From the NCBI GenBank assembly GCA_903895855.1, contig CAITVN010000163.1, positions 1 to 64,000 of the forward strand: a stretch of 64,000 nt of DNA, in the 5' to 3' direction. Positions 8,332 through 18,994 of the stretch are shown piece after piece (within the stretch, counting starts at the first letter, position 1; the number at the start of each line of letters is the position of its first letter). The position numbers and the translations under genes were made by a program. Source of the DNA: Oligoflexia bacterium. GTDB taxonomy: Bacteria; Bdellovibrionota; UBA1018. Under the pieces are notes generated by a model that had not been told where the DNA came from, searched no databases, and saw only the letters and a list, made by a program, of their open reading frames with translations.

Positions 8332-8346
8332 GTACAAAATTTGTAC
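8332..8346. promoter_or_regulatory. palindrome GTACAAAATTTGTAC
   Basis: A perfect 15-bp inverted repeat (7-bp arms around a central A) in the gap before the TetR gene. Size and position suit a regulator site. The binding protein is unknown. Confidence 0.5.
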
Positions 8347-8355
8347 GTCCATTTA

Positions 8356-8383
8356 ATTTTTTCAAATGTTCATTTGAAAAAAT
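8356..8383. promoter_or_regulatory. 28-bp palindrome, candidate TetR operator
   Basis: Arms ATTTTTTCAAATG and its exact complement around a central TT. It lies 12 bp upstream of the predicted -35 box of the TetR-TolC-RND operon. Because the TetR gene is first in the operon, autoregulation through this site is the simplest reading. The arms are AT-rich, so it is a poor terminator. Confidence 0.6.
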
Positions 8384-8394
8384 AGAGTTTGGGT

Positions 8395-8423
8395 TTGAAC
8401 TCGCCCTCGGTTTGGGCTACGCT
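8395..8423 (+). promoter_or_regulatory. predicted promoter of the tetR-tolC-RND operon
   Basis: TTGAAC (8395-8400), 17-bp spacer, TACGCT (8418-8423). The start codon follows 21 bp later. Confidence 0.5.
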
Positions 8424-8443
8424 TACCTCCGGATAATCATAAG

Positions 8444-9109
8444 ATGAAAAAGCAAAAACCCAAAAAACCGACGAAGTCGACTCAGTCTGCTGCAGCCCGG
8501 GCTGATTCTAGGCTTGAGTTGATGGGGGCTGCGAAGAAAATATTTGCCGAAAAAGGGTTAGACGGAGCTAGCGTAAAAGACATCGCCGACGAAGCGGGTC
8601 TTAACGTCAGCCTGGTGAGCTATTATTTTGGCGGCAAAGATGGGCTTTATCGCGCCTGCCTTGAAGAGTTCGGACGGGGGCGGCTTGAGACCGCTCAGCG
8701 GATCTTGGTTTCAGATATTGAGTCGATTGACGATTTTCGCGTTCGTCTTCGGGTGTTTCTTGAAGAGTTCATGGAATACCACTTGGCTGAGCCAGAAATC
8801 ACTCGTATCTTGCACCGCGATTGCAGCGATAACCGTGAAGTCACTAAAGATCTTTTTAAGAATGTTTTTTTGAAATTGTTCGGGCACTTGGTGAATTTTT
8901 TCAAGATTGCTCAGAAAAAGGGTTTTTTTCGTGAAGACGTGAACACCCTCATCGCCGCGGGGCAATTGTTTGGCGGCATGATTCACACGATTCGAATGGA
9001 AAGTGTGATCAAAGAACACATGCAGATTTCTTTATCTCAAAAAAAGCACCGAGACGTTTTTGTTAATGAAATTTTAAAAAACCTTCTTGAAGGAGTGATG
9101 AAAAAGTGA
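8444..9109 (+). CDS. TetR-family transcriptional regulator
   Basis: 221 residues. Residues 24-75 form the TetR DNA-binding domain, including the typical VKDIADEAGLNVSLVSYYF and the following GGKDGLYRA. A lysine-rich N-terminal tail precedes it. The rest is helical, as in ligand-binding domains of this family. The stop overlaps the GTG start of the TolC-like gene, so it is co-transcribed with the efflux genes it probably represses. Palindromes at 8332-8346 and 8356-8383 are the likely operators. The ligand is unknown. Confidence 0.9.
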   Translation: MKKQKPKKPTKSTQSAAARADSRLELMGAAKKIFAEKGLDGASVKDIADEAGLNVSLVSYYFGGKDGLYRACLEEFGRGRLETAQRILVSDIESIDDFRVRLRVFLEEFMEYHLAEPEITRILHRDCSDNREVTKDLFKNVFLKLFGHLVNFFKIAQKKGFFREDVNTLIAAGQLFGGMIHTIRMESVIKEHMQISLSQKKHRDVFVNEILKNLLEGVMKK

Positions 9110-10554
9110 ATCGATTAAAGCGTATTTTTAATGAGAGCCTTCAAATGCCTGTTCTTCGCCGGTTAAGTCTTTTGAGTCTGATCTGTACTGCTACCGCAAG
9201 TTTGGCAGGCGACCAAGTGACTCTTGATCAGTACTTGCAAGCGGTTCGTTTCAATCATCAGGGTATTAAAGCTAGCGATTTTCTTTCGCAATCAGCTGCT
9301 GACAAAAGTCGAGAGGCTGATGCGATGACTTCACCGCAGTTGTTCGGAAGTGTTCAGTTTGCTACAGATAAGAAACCGAACCCGCTCATTCAATATGCTG
9401 AAGCCAGAAATAACCAGTATAGCATCGGTGTTGCTCAGAATACGACGTTCGGTTTAAGCGGAAAATTTACCTATGGATTTTCATACTCGAAGTACCTGGG
9501 AATACCGAATGCGACCATTCCGCCGTTTGTTGAGGGGCGCCCGAGCCTTGAACTGAGTCAATCGCTATGGAGAAATGGTTTTGGTTCTGAGACTCGCGCA
9601 ACTCAAGAACAGCTACGCTCGCAGTTGCAGATTGGTGAGTACTCTGAAAAATTCAAAATAAAAATGGTCATGGCAGAGGCCGAGATGACCTATTGGCGCT
9701 TGGCTCTTGCCAACGAGACTGTTGAAACCTCTATCGAAACCTTGCAGCGAGCAAAGAAAATTCTTGAATGGAACAAACGCCGAGTGGGGTTGCAGCTCGC
9801 TGATGTGGGTGACAGCCTGCAAGCACAAGCGGCAGTTGAGCTTCGTGAGCTTCAGGTTCAGGCGGCGACTGATGAGCGAAAGGCGGCTTCAAGGGCGTTT
9901 AATGCACTCAAGGGATTAGACTCAGAAGAAGTCAAAGAGAGCCTGCCGCCCATTGAGGGGCTGCAGTTAGCAAAACTCACCCAAGTTGAGCGGGTAAAAA
10001 TGAGAGAAGATGTGCAGTTGGCTCAAAAGGCTCAAGAAATTTCTGAACTTTCGGGAAAATTGGCGCAAGAGCGAATCAAACCGTCTGTCGACGTGTTTGG
10101 GCTTGTTGCGTTCAATAGTAAAGAGCTCGATACGGTTGATGGAATCACTAAATCATTTGGTACAGAAAAACCAACCCTCGCTATCGGTGTGAAGTTTACG
10201 GCCCCACTGAATTGGTCAATGACCTCAGAGGTGTCTCGCGGATGGATTCGAGAAGCCCAGTCGGCTGAGTTGAACTACCAGCGAAAAGTGATGGATCAAG
10301 AAATCGAATGGAAAGATCTTTCGACTAAGCTAGAAGAAGCTAAGCGAAGGTTGACTCTTGTTCAGCTCATTGAGCAAACTCAGAAAAAACGAGTCGAAAA
10401 TGAGCGTGACCGTTTGACTCGTGGCCGAACGCTGACGCTTCAAGTGCTCTTGGCTGAAGAAGATTACACCCAGTCACAATTTAATCGCATTCGCACTCAG
10501 ACAGAAATTTTGCAGATTGTTGCCCGCATGAAAACTTTTGGAGAACTCAAATGA
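9106..10554 (+). CDS. TolC-family outer membrane efflux protein
   Basis: 482 residues from a GTG start overlapping the TetR stop (GTGA). A long basic N-region and hydrophobic stretch ending SLAG form a signal peptide (about residues 1-35). The body is helical with two repeats of long coiled-coil segments and a conserved-looking PSLELSQSLWRNGFG strand region, as in OEP/TolC proteins. It would form the outer-membrane channel and periplasmic tunnel. It precedes and overlaps the RND permease gene (ATGA). No adaptor (HlyD/MFP) gene lies in the operon. Confidence 0.88.
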   Translation: MNRLKRIFNESLQMPVLRRLSLLSLICTATASLAGDQVTLDQYLQAVRFNHQGIKASDFLSQSAADKSREADAMTSPQLFGSVQFATDKKPNPLIQYAEARNNQYSIGVAQNTTFGLSGKFTYGFSYSKYLGIPNATIPPFVEGRPSLELSQSLWRNGFGSETRATQEQLRSQLQIGEYSEKFKIKMVMAEAEMTYWRLALANETVETSIETLQRAKKILEWNKRRVGLQLADVGDSLQAQAAVELRELQVQAATDERKAASRAFNALKGLDSEEVKESLPPIEGLQLAKLTQVERVKMREDVQLAQKAQEISELSGKLAQERIKPSVDVFGLVAFNSKELDTVDGITKSFGTEKPTLAIGVKFTAPLNWSMTSEVSRGWIREAQSAELNYQRKVMDQEIEWKDLSTKLEEAKRRLTLVQLIEQTQKKRVENERDRLTRGRTLTLQVLLAEEDYTQSQFNRIRTQTEILQIVARMKTFGELK

Positions 10555-13500
10555 CGTTAGCAGATCTTTCGATTAAACGACCTATTTTTATCACCTGTAT
10601 CGTAACGCTCATGATCGCAATGGGTCTGCTTTCGATTCGTAGGCTCGGGGTTGATCTGTTTCCTAACGTGACATTTCCGGTCGTGACCGTGACGACTCCT
10701 TATCTCGGCGCGGGTCCGTCTGAAATTGAAACTCTTGTTTCAAGACCGTTAGAAGACGAAATGAGCACGCTCTCGGGTATCAAGCGACTCAGTTCGATCA
10801 GTCAAGAAGGGGTCTCGACAGTGATAGCCGAGTTTACCCTCGAAACTGACGTCAAGTATGCTGAGCAGCAGATCAGAGATCGAGTGTCTTCTGCAAAGCG
10901 CAAGTTACCAGTTGATGTGAAAGAACCGATCATTCGACGAATTGATCCGGCTGATCAACCGATCGTGACTCTATCTGTGACGGGTGAATTGCCTCCGGCA
11001 AAACTCTACGATGTTGCGAATGAAGTGATTCGTTCGAAGATCGAGCAGATTGCCCAGGTAGGGTTAGTTGAAGTCATCGGGGGCAGAAAACGTGAGATTC
11101 ACGTGAAACTCGACCGTGATAAGTTGAAGCGAGCAGAATTGTCGGCCTCGCAAGTGGCGGGCCGGCTTTCGGCAAGCGGCCAAAATATTCCGGTCGGCAA
11201 TATTGAAGAAGGCAAGGCTGAAACGGTCTTTCGAACCTTAGGCGAGTTTGGTTCTCTTTCAGACATCAAGAAAACGGTCGTTAATTTCTTTGGAAATGAC
11301 GTGCCCGTTTCGATTTCAGATGTGGGCGAAGTGAGTGACAGCTTGACTGACGAGCATTCGAGAACTTATGTGAATGGAAAAAAATCTCTTGTGATCTACG
11401 TCTTTCGGCAATCGGGCGCCAATACCATTGCGGTGGTTGACGCGGTAAAGGCAAAGGTTGCCAAGCTCAATGCTGACCTGGCTCTACAGCCGGGTAAGCC
11501 AATGCTTGAAGTGGTGAGAGATGGAGCCGTGCCGATTAGAGCGAATGTTGAAGACGTTCAAGAATCGATTTTTATCGGCATCATTTTGGCCATCATCGTG
11601 GTTTATTTTTTCTTGGCAAATGGCAGGTCGACTCTCATTACCAGTCTTGCTTTACCAAACTCATTGATTGGTGCTTTTGTTTTGATGGCTTATGCCGGTT
11701 TCACGATTAACATCATGACTCTCTTGGCGTTATCACTATCAGTGGGGTTATTGATTGATGATGCCATTGTGGTTCGAGAAAATATTTTTAGACACATTGA
11801 AATGGGCAAGTCGCCCGAGAAAGCGGCAAAAGAGGGAACTCTAGAGGTCACTCTCGCGGTCATTGCTACCACGCTAACGGTTATTGCTGTCTTTGGTCCG
11901 GTTGCTTTCTTAAAAGGAGTGGTGGGGCAGTTTTTTAGAGAGTTCGGATTGACCATTTGTTTTGCAATGGCGATCTCACTTTTCGATGCTCTGACTATTG
12001 CGCCGATGCTTTCTGCTTATTTTGCAGGATCAACCCATAAAAAAAGAGAGAGTGGCATTTGGTATTCGACCGTTGGCGTGTTGGTTCGTGGCTTTACCCG
12101 TTTTCAGGATTGGTTGGAAGAATTCTATGGTCGAGTCATTGCTTTCGCGGTGAGGCGCCCGCTGATCGTATTGGTGGCTAGTTTTCTTGTTTTCGTCGGA
12201 AGTTTTGCGTCTATCAAATATGTGCCTAAGACTTTCTTACCGTCGCAGGATAATGGTGAGTTTACGGTTTCGATCGATTTGCCTCCCGGTACCAATTTAG
12301 AAACCATGGACGCCACTGCAAGAAAAGTAGACGAAGTGATTAGAAAAAATTCAGAAGTCGATCTCACTTCACTGACCGTCGGAAGTCGCGATGGGTCGCC
12401 TAATGTGGCTGATGCTTACGTGCATTTGGTTTCGGCTAAATTGAGGAAATTCAACACCAGTCAAGTTAAAGAAATGGTTCGCGGTCAGTTGAAGGTATTT
12501 GAATACGCCAACCCGAAGGTCAAAGACTTTGATCCGATGGGATTTGGTCAGCGGCCCTTTAACGTGAATATTGTGGGTAATGATCAAGCTGAATTAGAGC
12601 GTATTGCCCAGCTGGCGTTTAAGAAATTGGCGACCAATCCGGCGCTAAAAGATGTCGATATCAACTACCGACCTGGAAAGCCTGAGTTTCAAATTGTTCC
12701 CGATTTGAGAAAAATGGAGTCGCTGGGTATTTCGTCAGCTTCGCTTGGTATGGAACTGCGAACCCAAGTCGAAGGAGTGACTGCGGCTAAGTTTCGTGAA
12801 AATGGCTTAGAATATGATGTGAGAGTGCGACTCAAAGATGACCAGCGAAACGTAAAGAGTGGGTTCGCGAAAAGCTATGTTCCCAATATCAATTATACTC
12901 TCATTCGACTGAATGACGTTGCCAAAGGGATTGATGCCGTCGGGCCGGCGAAAATCACTAGACAAGATCGTTCGCGTTACATTCAAATTGGAGCAGACAT
13001 TGCGCCAGGAGCCGGAATGGCTGAGGTTATGCAAAACATCCGCGATATGTTCAAGACTGAGATTCCGCTACCTTCTGGAATGACTTATGCGTTTGTCGGC
13101 CAAGCCGAGAGTTTTGGTGAACTTGCTGAGAGCATGGTTACAGCTGTGATCTTGGGTACTTTATTTGTCTTCTTGGTTTTGGCTTCTTTGTATGAATCTT
13201 TCATCACTCCACTGACGATCATGTTGGCGCTGCCGCTTGCTGTTTGTGGTTCGTTTGTTGCCCTCGCAGTAACGAAAGAGTCGCTCAATATTTTCTCTAT
13301 GATTGGGGTCATCATGCTTTTGGGGGTCGCGACAAAGAATTCTATTTTGTTGGTAGATTATGCCATGCAGCTCATTCGCGATCAGGGGCTTGACCGGGCT
13401 ACGGCGCTGATTCAAGCGGGTAAGACACGGCTCAGACCCATCTTGATGACAACGATGGCTTTGATTGCTGGCACTCTGCCGGTGGCTCTTGGACTTAACG

Positions 13501-13664
13501 AAGCGTCAAGACAGCGCACCAGTATGGGGGTCGCGATTATCGGCGGACTCATCAGTTCTACTTTGTTGACTTTGATCGTGGTGCCCGCGGCCTTTTCGTA
13601 TATCGATCGATTTAGAATCTGGTCGGGTTCGGTGCTTTCGAGATTATTTCAGGCAAAGAATTGA
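10551..13664 (+). CDS. RND-family efflux permease (HAE1/AcrB-like)
   Basis: 1037 residues with 12 predicted membrane segments and two large periplasmic loops, the full length of the family. The proton-relay residues are present: Asp403-Asp404 in LLIDDAIVVREN and Lys929 in ATKNSILLVDYA. TM1 starts IKRPIFITC and the porter domain is complete. It would drive proton-coupled export across the inner membrane together with the TolC-like partner. HAE1 members usually handle hydrophobic or amphiphilic drugs rather than metals; the substrate here is unknown. No periplasmic adaptor gene is adjacent, so one must act from elsewhere or the system differs. Confidence 0.92.
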   Translation: MTLADLSIKRPIFITCIVTLMIAMGLLSIRRLGVDLFPNVTFPVVTVTTPYLGAGPSEIETLVSRPLEDEMSTLSGIKRLSSISQEGVSTVIAEFTLETDVKYAEQQIRDRVSSAKRKLPVDVKEPIIRRIDPADQPIVTLSVTGELPPAKLYDVANEVIRSKIEQIAQVGLVEVIGGRKREIHVKLDRDKLKRAELSASQVAGRLSASGQNIPVGNIEEGKAETVFRTLGEFGSLSDIKKTVVNFFGNDVPVSISDVGEVSDSLTDEHSRTYVNGKKSLVIYVFRQSGANTIAVVDAVKAKVAKLNADLALQPGKPMLEVVRDGAVPIRANVEDVQESIFIGIILAIIVVYFFLANGRSTLITSLALPNSLIGAFVLMAYAGFTINIMTLLALSLSVGLLIDDAIVVRENIFRHIEMGKSPEKAAKEGTLEVTLAVIATTLTVIAVFGPVAFLKGVVGQFFREFGLTICFAMAISLFDALTIAPMLSAYFAGSTHKKRESGIWYSTVGVLVRGFTRFQDWLEEFYGRVIAFAVRRPLIVLVASFLVFVGSFASIKYVPKTFLPSQDNGEFTVSIDLPPGTNLETMDATARKVDEVIRKNSEVDLTSLTVGSRDGSPNVADAYVHLVSAKLRKFNTSQVKEMVRGQLKVFEYANPKVKDFDPMGFGQRPFNVNIVGNDQAELERIAQLAFKKLATNPALKDVDINYRPGKPEFQIVPDLRKMESLGISSASLGMELRTQVEGVTAAKFRENGLEYDVRVRLKDDQRNVKSGFAKSYVPNINYTLIRLNDVAKGIDAVGPAKITRQDRSRYIQIGADIAPGAGMAEVMQNIRDMFKTEIPLPSGMTYAFVGQAESFGELAESMVTAVILGTLFVFLVLASLYESFITPLTIMLALPLAVCGSFVALAVTKESLNIFSMIGVIMLLGVATKNSILLVDYAMQLIRDQGLDRATALIQAGKTRLRPILMTTMALIAGTLPVALGLNEASRQRTSMGVAIIGGLISSTLLTLIVVPAAFSYIDRFRIWSGSVLSRLFQAKN

Positions 13665-13685
13665 GAAAGTGATACATCAAGGGTC

Positions 13686-15449
<1,764 letters not shown>

Positions 15450-15473
15450 GTGTGAGAGAAGCGACACACAAAA

Positions 15474-16784
15474 ATGCAACTTAACCCCTCAATGGCACAA
15501 AATAGACGCTGCCGTATTTTTTATCCGAGTATTCCTTATCCGGCGCACGAAGGCTCCTATATTGTGGCGTTCGAACAATTGTTGGCCCTGGCTGCCCAGG
15601 GCTGGGAAATCGAACTTTGGGTTTGGAATGAAACTGCAGCGACAATTGGCAATAATGGTTTGAAACAGCTGGTTCTTAGTCATTGTCCTGCCTGCCAGTT
15701 TTCAATTCATCTTTTGGGTTCTGGGCAATTGCCGGTCAACGCAGCTGGTACCAAAAAGACGATAGATCGCGTGAAAAGAACTTCGAAAGCCCTGTTGGGT
15801 AAGTGGGCGTCTACCGAACTTTATTATTACCCGACGCACCTGTGGCGCAGTCTTCCTGAATCGCCGTGCGAGCTTGAGGTATTTCACTATTCGTTTTCGG
15901 CGGTTTGGTTGCTGCAAGCGAGGCGACGAGTGGCCCGAAAGACCGTGGTGTTTTACCATAATTTAGAGAGTGATTTGGCCAGAATTCGCGAATTAGAAGA
16001 AAAGAATTTCGGAAAACGGCTCATTCATCGGCGAAACACTGAACGGTTGTTGCAGCATGAGCGTCAGCTCTTGAGTCAGGTTGATGAAACTTGGTGGGTG
16101 AGTGGGCGCGATTATCACTTACTGACCGGTCATACTCTGCCGTCTGATCCGAAATCGTTGTCTCGAGAGAAGGGGCGTTGGGTGCCGCCGACCATTCCGA
16201 AAGAGTGGTGGATTAGTCAAGATGAGGCAGAAATTTCGAAGTTCTGGGTAAAAGAGTTTAAAGCGAACTCGAATCTTCAAGTTGGCGTAGTTGGGGCCCT
16301 TGATTATCAGCCTAATCGCCAAGGGTTGATTTGGATTTTAGAAAAAGTGTGTCCGCTATTAAGTCTGAAAGGGTTTGCCGGAAAAATTCATGTTGTGGGT
16401 CGGGGGGCTGATGAGGAGTTGCTTGGTAAGCTGCGAGAGTACCCGTTCATTGAGGTTCATGGCTTCGTCGAGGATTTGAATCCGCTTTGGAAAAATTGGA
16501 GTCTGAGTCTAGTCGCCGATGTCGCCGGTTCGGGCGTTCGCATGAAACTCTTAGAGTCAATGAGTAGGGGCGTTCAAGTGCTCGCAACGTCGGCTGCACT
16601 TTTGCGTCTTCACCCCGGAATTGAGGCTTGTCCTGGGGTGCATGTTTCAGATCGAGAGGAGGTCTGGGTGGATTGGTTAATGGGGCACAGTCACGAGGTT
16701 TCGGTGTCTCAAACGGGATTCATGAAGTGGTTAGATCGAGACCGAATTTATCGCTTTCTTTTGAGTGAGGGCTCAAAGCCGTGA
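15474..16784 (+). CDS. glycosyltransferase (GT4-like, GT-B fold)
   Basis: 436 residues; an ATG six codons in (15492) is an alternative start. The N-terminal half begins with RIFYPSIPYPAHEGSY, like the donor/acceptor loop of GT-B enzymes. The C-terminal half has the Rossmann pattern with VGVVGALDYQPNRQGLIWIL, IHVVGRGAD and VADVAGSGVRMKLLESMSRG, as in the Glyco_trans_1_4 family. A soluble cytoplasmic enzyme is expected. It is the first of five genes joined by 4-bp overlaps or a 3-bp gap (15474-20717), in a probable surface polysaccharide operon. Donor and linkage are unknown. Confidence 0.8.
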   Translation: MQLNPSMAQNRRCRIFYPSIPYPAHEGSYIVAFEQLLALAAQGWEIELWVWNETAATIGNNGLKQLVLSHCPACQFSIHLLGSGQLPVNAAGTKKTIDRVKRTSKALLGKWASTELYYYPTHLWRSLPESPCELEVFHYSFSAVWLLQARRRVARKTVVFYHNLESDLARIRELEEKNFGKRLIHRRNTERLLQHERQLLSQVDETWWVSGRDYHLLTGHTLPSDPKSLSREKGRWVPPTIPKEWWISQDEAEISKFWVKEFKANSNLQVGVVGALDYQPNRQGLIWILEKVCPLLSLKGFAGKIHVVGRGADEELLGKLREYPFIEVHGFVEDLNPLWKNWSLSLVADVAGSGVRMKLLESMSRGVQVLATSAALLRLHPGIEACPGVHVSDREEVWVDWLMGHSHEVSVSQTGFMKWLDRDRIYRFLLSEGSKP

Positions 16785-17599
16785 CTGATTTAAAAAAAAT
16801 GCCAAGGGTGATCGCCAATCGGTTTTTGACTGATGGTCAACGAAAAAAAATCAAATCACGGTTGGCGTGGGTTCAGTCGATTCCACTCAGAGTGTTTGGA
16901 GTCAGCCGACAGTTGAGAAGTTTAGAAGAACAAATGGGGCGTCTAAAAACTCAGCTTGGCATTACTGAAGGCAAGTTGAGGATCGCCCTTTATGGCATGC
17001 CCACAGATAAAGTCACTCTCGAAACCTTGACGCTTCGTTCGCCAGTCAATGTGTTTCAATTCTCAAGCCGAGCAAGCGAGTTTCTAAATCAAACGCAAAA
17101 ACCAACTGCTGCCGAACTCGCCTGGTCAGTCGCTTGGCCAAGTCGATTGAAGGCAATGCCAGAAAAAGTTTTAGATTTGAGCGCCCACGCAGACCTCGCT
17201 CACTTTTCAAATGACATTGATGTGCTCACTGAGTTTCTCAATATCAGTTCAATCAAGTTATTGAGTTTTGAAGCTTTGCGGCTAGACTCAAGGCTCTGCG
17301 AGCTCACTTCTAAAGAATGGGTGGTTTTTTTCGATCAGTTGCATTCGGTTCTGACAAAAGTGAAAAGAACTGAGAGTTTTTTTGTTTTAGGTCGCTTACC
17401 AAATCTCAGTGCGGCCCACGTGTTTCAAGACCGGTATTGGAGCCGGGCAGCTCGACTTCGTTTTTACTCAAGAACATGGTTTTTAGAGTTAATGGCTAAC
17501 TTAGATTTTCAGCTGGTCAGTGAATACCCAGTTAGTGAAAACCAGTTGAATGATTCGACTGAATTCTGGGAATTCACTTTCAAGTTGAGAAACGATTAA
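16781..17599 (+). CDS. hypothetical protein in glycan operon, possibly a degenerate methyltransferase
   Basis: 272 residues from GTG 16781 overlapping the previous stop. A basic N-terminus with a short coiled-coil-like segment (LRSLEEQMGRLKTQL) comes first. Residues 110-265 have alternating strands and helices, and the end (RLRFYSRTWFLELMANLDFQ) resembles the final part of class I methyltransferases. No glycine-rich SAM motif is visible, so catalytic activity is doubtful. Context suggests a role in glycan assembly. I do not recognise a family with confidence. Confidence 0.6.
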   Translation: MTDLKKMPRVIANRFLTDGQRKKIKSRLAWVQSIPLRVFGVSRQLRSLEEQMGRLKTQLGITEGKLRIALYGMPTDKVTLETLTLRSPVNVFQFSSRASEFLNQTQKPTAAELAWSVAWPSRLKAMPEKVLDLSAHADLAHFSNDIDVLTEFLNISSIKLLSFEALRLDSRLCELTSKEWVVFFDQLHSVLTKVKRTESFFVLGRLPNLSAAHVFQDRYWSRAARLRFYSRTWFLELMANLDFQLVSEYPVSENQLNDSTEFWEFTFKLRND

Positions 17600-17602
17600 T
17601 TG

Positions 17603-18994
17603 ATGCGACTCAAGGTACTCGTCGAGTGTGCAAATTGGAGTGCTAATCCGATACGTTGGGTTAGAACCGGAATTCAAGAGGTCGTTCTTCAAGCGGCCAT
17701 TGCTTGTGTTCGGCAAAAAACGGTTGTCGGTGATTCGTCGGCGTCGCCGTTTGAAAGCATTGAGTTGAAGGTGCTTCCGTGGTTTCCGGTTCTCGATGTG
17801 CAGGGCATGAAAGCGGTGCCGTTTGACTCGATTCATGATGATTGGATCTTCGAGTTTCGTGAGATGATAGTGCGCGAGATGGGATTGACGCTGAACGATT
17901 TTTTTGGCTGGAACGTCGAGAATTGGATCAAAATTCGGTCAAATAAGAAACAAGCCAAGAAGTTGAGTGACGACCTACTTTATGAACAAATCGAATGGGC
18001 TGATCATCTGCACATTCAAAGTTTGATTGATTTGCGGCCTTATCAGCAGATATTTCAAAAAAACAAAGTGCGCACGGTTTCGCAGACTCTTTATGACCTC
18101 ATTCCTCTATTGTATCCTGAATTGGCTGATCACGGAATGGCTCGCTGGTTTGGGTCGCATTATTTGGCCGGAGTGACTGAGGTGGCTGACGATGTGGTGG
18201 CAATTTCACGTTCAAGTGCTATAGATTACCAAGAGTTCAAAAGTGGATGGCTGAATTTGAAGCCTGGGCAGATAAAAAATAATCAAACCGAAGTGGTCTT
18301 GAATGTTCCTGTCGAAGGTGAAGTAAAGTTTGGGGTAAGCGGCTTCGATCGTGCTCTTCAAACTCGTGAAGGCCAGCGGTTGGCCGAGATTGTCTGCGAG
18401 TTGCAAGGGGCGCCTTATGTCATTTTTCTAGGCTCTGTCGAACCGCGAAAAAATCTGCTCGCATTGATCGAAGGGTTTCGTCAGTTTCGTGAAGTGGTTC
18501 GTGAAACGGTTCGAGAAGAGGTTCACGAAACGAATAACGATGCCAAGCTTTTGATTGTGGGTGCCTCGGGCTGGAAAAATGAGTTAACCGATGCGGCCAT
18601 TGACAAGGGTATACGAGAAGGTTGGATCGTGAGAACGGGCTATGTCGCCGATGGGGTTCGCGATGAACTGATCAAGAAAGCGAAAGCCCTCGTGATGCTT
18701 TCGTTTTATGAAGGGTATGGTTTACCGATCGCACACGCCAGAAAATGGGGTGTTTCGGTAGTCACCACTTTTGCGAGCTCGATGCCAGAGGCGGCGAGAG
18801 GTCAGGCGACTTTTGTTGACCCGGCGTCGATCGATTCGGTGGCGGCGGGGTTGCGGGTGGTTTTTGAGTTCACTCAGAACTCTCGACTCGCTCGACTACC
18901 CGGTACCTGGTTAGATTACGCGAACGAGTTGGGCAAGCTTTGGGTGTCTCGGGCAAGCCGTTCGCGTGCTCAGTCGGCAGGGGGTGACGCGTGA
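17603..18994 (+). CDS. glycosyltransferase family 4 protein
   Basis: About 463 residues from ATG 17603, 3 bp after the previous stop. The C-terminal half has GT4 features: VIFLGSVEPRKNLLALIEGF, LLIVGASGWKN, and the E-x7-E type region MLSFYEGYGLPIAHARKWG. This suggests a retaining glycosyltransferase using a nucleotide sugar. Inside the domain, 18485-18532 holds four near-identical 12-bp units coding V/F-R/H-E-x repeats, right after the first helix. Their expansion or loss would keep the frame. The N-terminal acceptor domain is less conserved. Donor unknown; probably mannose or a deoxyhexose given gmd nearby. Confidence 0.82.
   Translation: MRLKVLVECANWSANPIRWVRTGIQEVVLQAAIACVRQKTVVGDSSASPFESIELKVLPWFPVLDVQGMKAVPFDSIHDDWIFEFREMIVREMGLTLNDFFGWNVENWIKIRSNKKQAKKLSDDLLYEQIEWADHLHIQSLIDLRPYQQIFQKNKVRTVSQTLYDLIPLLYPELADHGMARWFGSHYLAGVTEVADDVVAISRSSAIDYQEFKSGWLNLKPGQIKNNQTEVVLNVPVEGEVKFGVSGFDRALQTREGQRLAEIVCELQGAPYVIFLGSVEPRKNLLALIEGFRQFREVVRETVREEVHETNNDAKLLIVGASGWKNELTDAAIDKGIREGWIVRTGYVADGVRDELIKKAKALVMLSFYEGYGLPIAHARKWGVSVVTTFASSMPEAARGQATFVDPASIDSVAAGLRVVFEFTQNSRLARLPGTWLDYANELGKLWVSRASRSRAQSAGGDA
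18485..18532 (+). repeat. four tandem 12-bp in-frame units inside a glycosyltransferase
   Basis: Units at 18485, 18497, 18509 and 18521, each of the form GTTCGTGAAACG with 1-4 changes. They code V-R-E-x. Divergence between units suggests an old or selected expansion rather than a recent slippage. Confidence 0.8.
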
